A DNA stretch of 64,000 nucleotides from Leucobacter celer subsp. astrifaciens. Lineage in GTDB: Bacteria; Actinomycetota; Actinomycetes; Actinomycetales; Microbacteriaceae. The DNA lies in contig NZ_JHEI01000138.1 in assembly GCF_001273835.1 (NCBI RefSeq), positions 62,001 to 126,000 of the forward strand, given 5' to 3'. Position numbers and translations under genes: made by a program. Below are positions 57,964-64,000 of the stretch, one piece after another; the stretch's first letter is position 1, and every line of letters begins with the position of its first letter. The notes under the pieces are model-generated. The model saw nothing but the letters and a program-made list of their open reading frames with translations, was not told where the DNA came from and searched no databases.

Positions 57964-59703
57964 CTAGATCACCCAGTGCCCCGAGGTGAGCGATGCCCCG
58001 GGGATCGCCTCGATAAGCCGCTGCGTGTAGGGGTGCTGGGCGTTGCTGAAGACCTCCTCGGTCACGCCGTGCTCGACCTGGCGGCCCCGCTGCAGCACCG
58101 AGACGGTGTCGGAGATCTGCCGCACGACGGCGAGATCGTGCGAGATGAACACGTAGGTGAGGCCGAGCTCCTCCTGCAGCTGGGCGAGCAGCCGCAGGAT
58201 CTGCGCCTGCACCGTCACGTCGAGCGCCGATACGGCCTCGTCGAGTACGACGAGCTCGGGCTCCACGATGAGAGCCCGCGCGATGGCGACGCGCTGCCGC
58301 TGGCCTCCCGAGAGCTCCCGGGGCTGCCGGTGCGCGAAATCGGGTGGGAGCGCCACGAGCTCGAGCGCGTGGGCCACCCGATCCGACTGCTCCCGCCTCG
58401 CGCCGATCCGGAAGTTCTTCAGCGGTTCCGCGAGGGCCTGGCCGACGGAGAGGCGGGGATCGAGCGACCCGTAGGGGTTCTGGTAGACCATCTGGGTGGT
58501 GCGCCGGAACTCGCGCAGCGCCCTGCCCCGCAGCTCGGTGACCTCGACCGCGCCGCCCTCGGCGTCTCCGACGCGCACGCCGCCCGAGGTGGGCTGCGAG
58601 AATCCGGCGATCGCGCGGCCGGTCGTGGTCTTGCCCGAACCGGACTCGCCCACCAGCGCGTGCGTGGTGCCGCGGGCGACCGTGAAGGAGACGCCGTCGA
58701 CGGCCACGAATGCGTCGGCACCGCGACCGAACTCCTGCCGCAGCTCGCGCACGTCGACGAGCGGAGCCCCGGAGGAGGAGGCTCGGCGTTCCTCGATTTC
58801 GACTCGCTGCGCTCGCCCAGCCAGCGGAGACCCAGCGGTCTCGACTCGCTGCGCTCGCTCAACCAGCGGAGCGAGCGTCTCCCGCGCGATCAGCCGGCCG
58901 AACGACGGCGCGTCGTCCATCAGCTGCCTCGTGTACTCCGACTCGGGCTGCGCGAGCACGCGGGCGCTGGGGCCCGCCTCCTGCACCTCGCCGCTGCGCA
59001 TCACCACGACGCTGTCGGCGCGATCCGCGGCCACCGCGAGATCGTGCGTGATGAACAGCACCCCGGTGCCGGTCTCCTCCCGCAGCTGGTCGATCAGGTC
59101 GAGCACGGTGCGCTGCACGGTGACATCGAGCGCGCTCGTCGGCTCGTCGGCGATGATCAGCTCCGGATCGTTGGCGATCGCCGCCGCGATGAGCACGCGC
59201 TGCCGCATGCCGCCCGAGAACTCGTGCGGGTACTGCTTCGCGCGCCGGATCGGGTCGTCGATGCCCACCTGCTCGAGCAGGGCGTGCACCCGATCCCGCA
59301 CCTCGCCGCGGCTCGACGAGCCGTGGATGCGCAACGACTCGCTGATGCTCTTGCCGATCGGCTGCACCGGGTTGAGCGAGTTGCCGGGATCCTGCGGGAT
59401 CAGACCGATGCAGCGGCCGCGCAGATCCTGCCAGCGGCGCTCGCGCAGCCCCACGAGCTCGGTCGAGCCGAGCCGGCGCTCGTTCAGCGTGATGCTGCCG
59501 CCGGCGATGCGACCGTTCGAGGCGAGCAGGCCGATCACCGACTGGGCGACGGTGGTCTTGCCCGATCCCGACTCGCCGACGACGGCCGTCACCTTGCCGG
59601 CCTCGACGTCGAAGCTCACGCCGCGAACGGCATCGACCGTGCCGCGCTTCGTGCGGTACTGCACCGCGAGGTCGCGGATGCTCAGCAGCGGCGACTCGCT
59701 CAT
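57964..59703 (-). CDS. Fused dual ATP-binding subunit of peptide-type ABC importer
   Basis: A 579-residue protein with two complete ABC ATPases of the DppD/DppF type. Domain 1: GESGSGKTT (about 42-50), FSGGMRQRVLIA, DEPTSALD; domain 2: GESGSGKTT near 350, LSGGQRQRVAIA, LDEAVSALD. The linker (about residues 279-304) is encoded by two GGTTGAGCG-type repeat units, giving VERAQRVETAGSPLAGRAQR-like sequence. The ATG overlaps the permease stop by four bases. It energises the importer formed by the next two genes. Confidence 0.9.
   Translation of the reverse strand: MSESPLLSIRDLAVQYRTKRGTVDAVRGVSFDVEAGKVTAVVGESGSGKTTVAQSVIGLLASNGRIAGGSITLNERRLGSTELVGLRERRWQDLRGRCIGLIPQDPGNSLNPVQPIGKSISESLRIHGSSSRGEVRDRVHALLEQVGIDDPIRRAKQYPHEFSGGMRQRVLIAAAIANDPELIIADEPTSALDVTVQRTVLDLIDQLREETGTGVLFITHDLAVAADRADSVVVMRSGEVQEAGPSARVLAQPESEYTRQLMDDAPSFGRLIARETLAPLVERAQRVETAGSPLAGRAQRVEIEERRASSSGAPLVDVRELRQEFGRGADAFVAVDGVSFTVARGTTHALVGESGSGKTTTGRAIAGFSQPTSGGVRVGDAEGGAVEVTELRGRALREFRRTTQMVYQNPYGSLDPRLSVGQALAEPLKNFRIGARREQSDRVAHALELVALPPDFAHRQPRELSGGQRQRVAIARALIVEPELVVLDEAVSALDVTVQAQILRLLAQLQEELGLTYVFISHDLAVVRQISDTVSVLQRGRQVEHGVTEEVFSNAQHPYTQRLIEAIPGASLTSGHWVI
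58793..58868. repeat. GGTTGAGCG-type repeat units in the ABC ATPase linker
   Basis: TTTCGACTCGCTGCGCTCGC and CTCGACTCGCTGCGCTCGCT, each followed by a C-AGCC/AACC-AGCGG end, are two tandem units read in frame as RAQRVE-type peptides. Confidence 0.78.
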
Positions 59704-60575
59704 CGGACTCCTCCAGCGTTGATGGCCTGGCTCAGACGATTCGTCGCGATCACCACGACCGCCACGACGATGCCGGGCAGCGTGGTCAGCCACCACGCGG
59801 TGGCCACGTAGTTGCGGCCCTCCGCGATCAGCAGCCCCCACTCGGGCGTGGGCGGCGGCGCGCCGTAGCCGAGGAAGCCGAGCGTCGAGATCTGCAGGAT
59901 CGCGGATCCCAGCTGCAGCGCCGCGAGCGCGATCACCGGGGTGAGCGAGTTGGGCAGCACATGCCGCCACAGCACGCTCCAGAAGGTGCCCCCGGAGCCG
60001 TAGGCGGCCTCGACGAATTCACTCGCGCGCACGCTCACCACCTGTGAGCGCGACAGACGCGCGAACACCGCGACCGAGGTCACGCCGACGGCGATCGCGG
60101 CGTTGGCCGTGCCGAAACCGAGCAGGATCACGATGCTGAGCGAGAGCAGCAGCGTGGGGATCGCGAGCAGCACGTCGACCAGCCGCATCAGCGCCTCGTC
60201 GACCCTGCCACCCGTCGCCCCGGCGGTCACTCCGATGAGAGAGCCGAACACCAGGCCGACCGACACGGCGATGAGCGCCGCGGTGATGGACTGCGACGCC
60301 CCGAACACCACTCGGGAGTACATGTCCCGACCGGTCGCGTCGGTGCCGAACCAGTGCTCGGCGCTCGGCCCCTGCAGCGCGGCGCCCACCTGCGCGGTGG
60401 GGCTCACCGAGGTGAAGAGACCGGGCGCGATCGCCCACGCGAGCGCGATGAGCAGGATGAGCAGCGGCACGAGCACCCCGGGGCGCAGTGCGGCGCGCCA
60501 GGCACTCGCCTGGCGCGCACCGCGGGAGGGGCCGCCCGACGGGCCGAGGGTCGCGGTCGAGGTGATCGCGGTCAT
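59700..60575 (-). CDS. ABC transporter permease, DppC type
   Basis: A 291-residue permease with an N-terminal cytoplasmic segment, about six hydrophobic helices, HWFGTDATGRDMYSRVVFGA (the DppC/OppC hallmark) and an EAA loop (ASEFVEAAYGSGGTFWSVLWRHVLPN). AGGAGG precedes ATG 60575. Both ends overlap neighbouring genes by four bases, so the operon is translationally coupled. It pairs with the DppB-type permease. Confidence 0.9.
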   Translation of the reverse strand: MTAITSTATLGPSGGPSRGARQASAWRAALRPGVLVPLLILLIALAWAIAPGLFTSVSPTAQVGAALQGPSAEHWFGTDATGRDMYSRVVFGASQSITAALIAVSVGLVFGSLIGVTAGATGGRVDEALMRLVDVLLAIPTLLLSLSIVILLGFGTANAAIAVGVTSVAVFARLSRSQVVSVRASEFVEAAYGSGGTFWSVLWRHVLPNSLTPVIALAALQLGSAILQISTLGFLGYGAPPPTPEWGLLIAEGRNYVATAWWLTTLPGIVVAVVVIATNRLSQAINAGGVR

Positions 60576-61642
60576 CGGGTGCCTCCTGGGGTCTCCGCGC
60601 CGGGAGCGGACGAATCGGTCGCCGCGGTCTGCTCCGCGGCCGGTACGACCGCGGTTGCAGCGGCCTCGACGGCTGGTGCCGAGCGACGCGAGGAGCGCCC
60701 GCTCGACGCGCCGCTGCGCCGCAGCCGCGCGTCGAGCACGGGGTACAGCAGATCCACCACCAGATTGATCGTGACGAACACCACGGTCGCGATCACCACG
60801 ACGGCGAGCAGCACCGGGGTGTCGCGGTTCGCGACGGCCTGCGCGGTGAGGCTGCCGATCCCGACCCGCCCGAAGACGGCCTCGGTGACGATCGCACCGC
60901 CCACCAGCTCGCCGAAGAGCAGCCCGGCCATCGTCATCGCCGGCAGCAGGGCGTTCGGGGCGACGTTGCGCCACAGCAGCCACGAGGTGCTCGCCCCGCG
61001 GGCCCGCACCACGTTCACGAAGGGCTGCTCGCGCACCTCGTCGATGCTGCGCAAGAAGACCTGGGCGAGCGGCGCTGCGATCGGGATCATGAGCGTGAGC
61101 ACCGGCAGGATCAGCGCCTGCGCGGGGCTCGCGCCGATGACGGGGACGAGACCGAGCTTGAAGGAGAAGACCTGGATCAGCACGATGCCGATCCAGAACA
61201 CCGGCAGCGAGATGAAGAGCGGCGGCAGGTTGCGGAACAGGCGGCGCAGCCACAGGCCCTTGCCGTAGCTCGCCGTGAAGGCGATCACCACGGCGAGGAA
61301 CACCGCCCCGACGAGCGCGATGCTCGCCAGGGCGAGTGTCGAGGGAAGCGCCTCGGCGATCAGGTCGGAGACCTTCGCACCGCTCTGCACCGAGTACCCG
61401 AAGTCGCCGCGCAGGAACGCGCCGATCGACTCGAAGTAGCGCACCAGCAGCGGCTGATCGATGCCGTACGACTCCCGGATCTCGGCGATCTGCTCCGCGG
61501 TGAGGCCGAGGTCGGGGCTGCCGTAGCGAGCCATCACGGCATCGCCCGGCAGCGCCGCGAGCAGAATATAGGCACCGGTGTATGCGAGCACGAGGACCAG
61601 GAAGGCCTGGCCCACGCGCCGCAGCAGCGCCACCCTACTCAT
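60572..61642 (-). CDS. ABC transporter permease, DppB type
   Basis: A 356-residue permease: ALLRRVGQAFLVLVLAYTGAYILLAALPGD at helix 1, six helices, and the EAA loop (VREQPFVNVVRARGASTSWLLWRNVAPNALLPA). A ~45-residue Ala/Ser/Thr-rich cytoplasmic tail (SGASSGRSSRRSAPAVEAAA ...) follows the last helix and is absent from most DppB proteins. It overlaps the substrate-binding protein gene and the DppC-type gene by four bases each. Confidence 0.9.
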   Translation of the reverse strand: MSRVALLRRVGQAFLVLVLAYTGAYILLAALPGDAVMARYGSPDLGLTAEQIAEIRESYGIDQPLLVRYFESIGAFLRGDFGYSVQSGAKVSDLIAEALPSTLALASIALVGAVFLAVVIAFTASYGKGLWLRRLFRNLPPLFISLPVFWIGIVLIQVFSFKLGLVPVIGASPAQALILPVLTLMIPIAAPLAQVFLRSIDEVREQPFVNVVRARGASTSWLLWRNVAPNALLPAMTMAGLLFGELVGGAIVTEAVFGRVGIGSLTAQAVANRDTPVLLAVVVIATVVFVTINLVVDLLYPVLDARLRRSGASSGRSSRRSAPAVEAAATAVVPAAEQTAATDSSAPGAETPGGTR

Positions 61643-63285
61643 TTCTCGATGGTGACTTCATAGAACGAGGGACGACCGATCGACTCGGTCTGGAACCCCT
61701 TCACCCACGACTGCAGACCGAACACCTGCGGCTCCTCGAAGAGGGGCAGCACGTAGGCGTTCTCGGCGATGTGCTGCTGAGCCGCGGCCGAAGCCTCCTG
61801 GCGCTCCTCGGTGGTGGGCACGGAGGCGATCTTCGCGAGCAGCTCGTCGAGCTCGGGGTCGTACAGATCGCCGGTCTCGGCGTTCAGGTTCAGCGCCGCG
61901 TTGCGGTTCGCCGAGTACAGCTGCGACTTCAGCACGTCGAAATCGGCGCGACCGACCATGGAGTGGTAGACCTGCACGGTGTCGATGTTGCGCTGAGCCT
62001 CGTCCTGGGCGACCTGGTCGCCGGCGAAGATCTCGACGCCGATGCCGATCTCGGCCAGCTGCTCCTGGATGAGCGTCACGACCTCCCTCGAGCGCGGCTG
62101 CGGCAGCGCCTCGTTGAAGGTGAGCGTCAGCTTCTCGCCGTCCTTCTCGCGGATGCCGTCGGATCCGGGGGTCCAGCCGGCCTCGTCGAGCAGCTGCTTC
62201 GCCTGGTCCTGATCGAAGACGTAGTTCTCGGAGGTGTCGACGTAGCCGAGAGCACTCTTGGCCAGCACACCGGTGGCCAGCGGGTAGCTCTCGGTGAAGA
62301 GCGTGTCGACGATCTTCTGGCGGTCGATGCCGGCGATGATCGCCTGCCGCACCTTGATGTCCTCCAGCAGCGGGTGGCCGAAGCGGAAGTTCAGGCTGTT
62401 GTTCACGCCGTTGGTGGCCGCGGCGACCAGCTCGAGGCCGTCGGCCGCGAACTGCCCCTCATCGGGCGCGGGAATGGTGCGCGCGATGTCGGCCTGGCCC
62501 GACACGACGGTGCCGACGCGTACGCTGGCCTCGCCCGCGACGATGAAGTTCACGCCGTCGATCCGCGCCGCGCCCTGGTGGTCGCGCGACGGGGGAGCCC
62601 AGTCGTAGTCCTCGCGGGTCGTGAGCGACAGCTCGCTGCCGATCTTCTCATCGCCGATCACGAAGGGGCCGCTGCCGATGATCTCGGTCGCGTTGCCCGG
62701 ACCGAACTCCTCGCCGGTGCGGTCGAGCGTGTCGCTCGAGAGCAGGCCGGAGTTGATGGTCGAGACGGCCTGACCGAAGCCCGGCGACGGCGCCGAGAAG
62801 TGGAACTTGACCGTGTGCTCGTCGACGACCTCGCCGTGGTCGTAGTTGTTGATCGCCTCGGAGACGTTCAGCGCACGATCCGGATCGCCCGAGCCGAAGA
62901 GGTCGATGTTCTTCACCACGTTCTCGGCGTCGAGCGGCGTGCCGTCGGAGTAGGTGACGCCCTCGCGCAGCTTGAAGGTGTACTCGGTGGCGTCCTCGTT
63001 CACCTCCGGCAGCTCCTCGGCGATCCAGGGCTCGAGCTCCAGCGTCTCGGGGTTCTGGTAGAGCAGGCGATCGGTGATCTGGTTGACCACGCCGCCGTTC
63101 GGGTAGAAGCCCGCGGCCGGCGGGTACAGGGTGGTCCAGGTCTGCGGCTCGAGATAGGTGAGGGTTCCTCCGGCAGATGCACCGGATCCGGAGTCTCCCC
63201 CACCGTTCTCGCTCGCGGAGCAGCCCGTCATCGCGATTGCGACGGCGGCTAGTGCTCCGATCCAGGCGACACGGCGCTTGTTCAT
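61639..63285 (-). CDS. Peptide-type ABC substrate-binding lipoprotein (KPN_01854-like)
   Basis: A 548-residue SBP_bac_5 lipoprotein: signal MNKRRVAWIGALAAVAIAMT with lipobox cysteine C22, a Gly/Ser-rich linker, then the solute-binding fold (TLTYLEPQTWTTLYPPAAGFYPNGG ... LREGVTYSDGTPLDAENVVKNI ... GSGPFVI). The TYLEPQ..TLYPP start resembles the KPN_01854 family, which occurs with Avi_7169/7170 peroxidase-like proteins and an LLM monooxygenase. The ligand is unknown, possibly a small organic or organosulfur compound rather than peptide. GAGGAG precedes ATG 63285. It is the first gene of the operon. Confidence 0.88.
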   Translation of the reverse strand: MNKRRVAWIGALAAVAIAMTGCSASENGGGDSGSGASAGGTLTYLEPQTWTTLYPPAAGFYPNGGVVNQITDRLLYQNPETLELEPWIAEELPEVNEDATEYTFKLREGVTYSDGTPLDAENVVKNIDLFGSGDPDRALNVSEAINNYDHGEVVDEHTVKFHFSAPSPGFGQAVSTINSGLLSSDTLDRTGEEFGPGNATEIIGSGPFVIGDEKIGSELSLTTREDYDWAPPSRDHQGAARIDGVNFIVAGEASVRVGTVVSGQADIARTIPAPDEGQFAADGLELVAAATNGVNNSLNFRFGHPLLEDIKVRQAIIAGIDRQKIVDTLFTESYPLATGVLAKSALGYVDTSENYVFDQDQAKQLLDEAGWTPGSDGIREKDGEKLTLTFNEALPQPRSREVVTLIQEQLAEIGIGVEIFAGDQVAQDEAQRNIDTVQVYHSMVGRADFDVLKSQLYSANRNAALNLNAETGDLYDPELDELLAKIASVPTTEERQEASAAAQQHIAENAYVLPLFEEPQVFGLQSWVKGFQTESIGRPSFYEVTIEK

Positions 63286-63367
63286 GTTGGGGACTCCTCT
63301 GTGGGTTTCTAAGCGGTGGTCCGCGATGGGTGTGCGGATGCGCGGAATTCCACGCATCGAAGCTATT

Positions 63368-63384
63368 CTTATACGTGTCATAAG
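63368..63384. promoter_or_regulatory. AT-rich dyad in the divergent promoter region
   Basis: CTTATACGTGTCATAAG has 5-bp inverted ends (CTTAT/ATAAG) in the AT-rich 211-bp region between the ABC operon and the oxidoreductase gene. On the minus strand TTGTAT lies just upstream, so it may overlap the operon promoter. Confidence 0.45.
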
Positions 63385-63484
63385 ATACAAGAAAGTGCAG
63401 CCGTCACAGAACTTCATGAAATCCGTTCCGAATTCCGCCCGTCACATTCGGTCATCCGCCTCCGCGTACCCAGCGCCCACCGCG

Positions 63485-63497
63485 TATAACGGTGGGA
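63485..63497 (+). promoter_or_regulatory. Leaderless promoter of the FAD protein
   Basis: TATAAC at 63485-63490 ends six bases before ATG 63497, giving the common leaderless geometry of this window. Confidence 0.5.
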
Positions 63498-64000
63498 TGG
63501 CCTCTTCCCCGCACAGAGCCTCGATCGCGCTGGTCGGCGCCGGCCCGCGCGGCGCATCGCTCATCGAGCGCATCGGAGCGAACCTCGAGGTCGCACCGGC
63601 ATCGGCCGAGATCGACCTGCACGTGATCGACGACGCGCAGTCCGGAGCCGGGCGCATCTGGCGCACGGACCAGACCCGCGAACTGTGCATGAACACGCTC
63701 GCCCATGCCGTCACCCTCTTCACGGAGCCGGGCAGCTCGGTGGCCGGACCCGTACGCCCAGGCCCCACACTCTACGAGTGGTGCCTGCTCGTGCTGCGCG
63801 AACTCCTCGTCCAGGACGATCCGGCCGCCGGCTCCGACCTGCGCTCCGGCCTCGCGGAGATCCCGCGCGCCCACGTCGAGACCTTCGAGTCGCACCCGGT
63901 GCGCGCGGGTCTCGCGCACGACTACCGCGACGAGCTCGCGCGCACGCTCCCCGATTCCCACCCCAGCCGCGCGCTCTACGGCGAGTACCTCAGCTGGTGC
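63497..64000 (+). CDS. FAD/NAD(P)-binding protein (NAD_binding_9 type), partial
   Basis: The first 168 codons of a gene cut by the window end. The N-terminus ASIALVGAGPRGASLIERI is a GxGxRG-type dinucleotide-binding motif, followed by HVIDDAQSGAGRIWRTDQTRELCMNTLAHAVTLFTEPG, typical of the PF13454 (NAD_binding_9) family of putative flavoproteins. It is divergent from the ABC operon and may process the imported compound. Completeness, length and substrate cannot be judged. Confidence 0.8.
   Translation, partial: MASSPHRASIALVGAGPRGASLIERIGANLEVAPASAEIDLHVIDDAQSGAGRIWRTDQTRELCMNTLAHAVTLFTEPGSSVAGPVRPGPTLYEWCLLVLRELLVQDDPAAGSDLRSGLAEIPRAHVETFESHPVRAGLAHDYRDELARTLPDSHPSRALYGEYLSWC

Overview
This is a GC-rich stretch (visibly about 70 percent) from an actinobacterium, most likely Microbacteriaceae and perhaps Leucobacter-like. 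The evidence is the conserved birA / accD5 / accE / accA3 acyl-CoA carboxylase genes, a MaoC-MaoC-murB operon, an Eis-like acetyltransferase, many GTG starts, and a recurrent promoter in which a TANNNT-type -10 box lies 6-7 bases before the start codon (leaderless mRNAs). About 50 protein genes were found; no tRNA, rRNA, CRISPR array or transposase was recognised.

Layout. 1-3.8 kb: TetR regulator (cut by the window edge), divergent from an amidohydrolase and an amino acid/polyamine permease. 3.9-7.0 kb: birA divergent from accD5-accE. 7.3-12.3 kb: Nudix CoA-diphosphatase-like gene, class II aldolase, dGTPase, hypothetical protein, lipid kinase. 12.6-16.8 kb: YceI protein, SDR/TetR pair with a 20-bp operator palindrome, then an apparently inserted MFS-MerR cassette flanked by an 11-bp direct repeat. 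16.8-19.7 kb: RimK-like ATP-grasp ligase with a C-terminal TrkA_C-like domain, divergent from a RimB-type protease; N-formylglutamate amidohydrolase. 19.7-24.8 kb: Dcu-type dicarboxylate carrier, ArsR-SulP operon, membrane acyltransferase-like protein. 24.9-27.6 kb: sulfur amino acid PLP enzymes (MalY/PatB-like and MetY-like). 27.8-32.5 kb: two minus-strand groups, DUF2520-panC-panB and MaoC-MaoC-murB. 32.6-35 kb: TetR/SDR pair and a Gly-rich DUF937 protein. 35.2-40.7 kb: accA3, Eis-like acetyltransferase, MHS-family transporter, SpoU methyltransferase. 40.8-46.4 kb: methionine ABC transporter (metN, metQ, divergent metI) beside a flavin monooxygenase and an SfnB-like acyl-CoA-dehydrogenase-fold enzyme, together a likely organosulfur scavenging region. 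46.7-48.0 kb: short archaeal-type aspartyl-tRNA synthetase.

48.3-52.5 kb holds the most distinctive system: a SipW (ER-type) signal peptidase with two exported proteins that share an A-x-W-x-D-x-E-W motif after the signal hydrophobic stretch, plus an LPVTG sortase-type surface protein. 52.5-56.5 kb: a thioredoxin-reductase-like/methyltransferase fusion with a divergent XRE-cupin regulator, and a VOC protein divergent from an AraC regulator. 56.6-63.3 kb: a five-gene peptide-type ABC importer operon ending in a double carboxymuconolactone-decarboxylase/alkylhydroperoxidase protein, divergent from a partial FAD oxidoreductase at the window end.

Between the genes there are two dispersed repeat families: a palindromic element with TTCGCGCGTCAGTAG arms (three copies) and a GGTTGAGCG...GTCGAAAC family that has also entered coding sequences in frame. 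Several strong hairpins lie between convergent genes.
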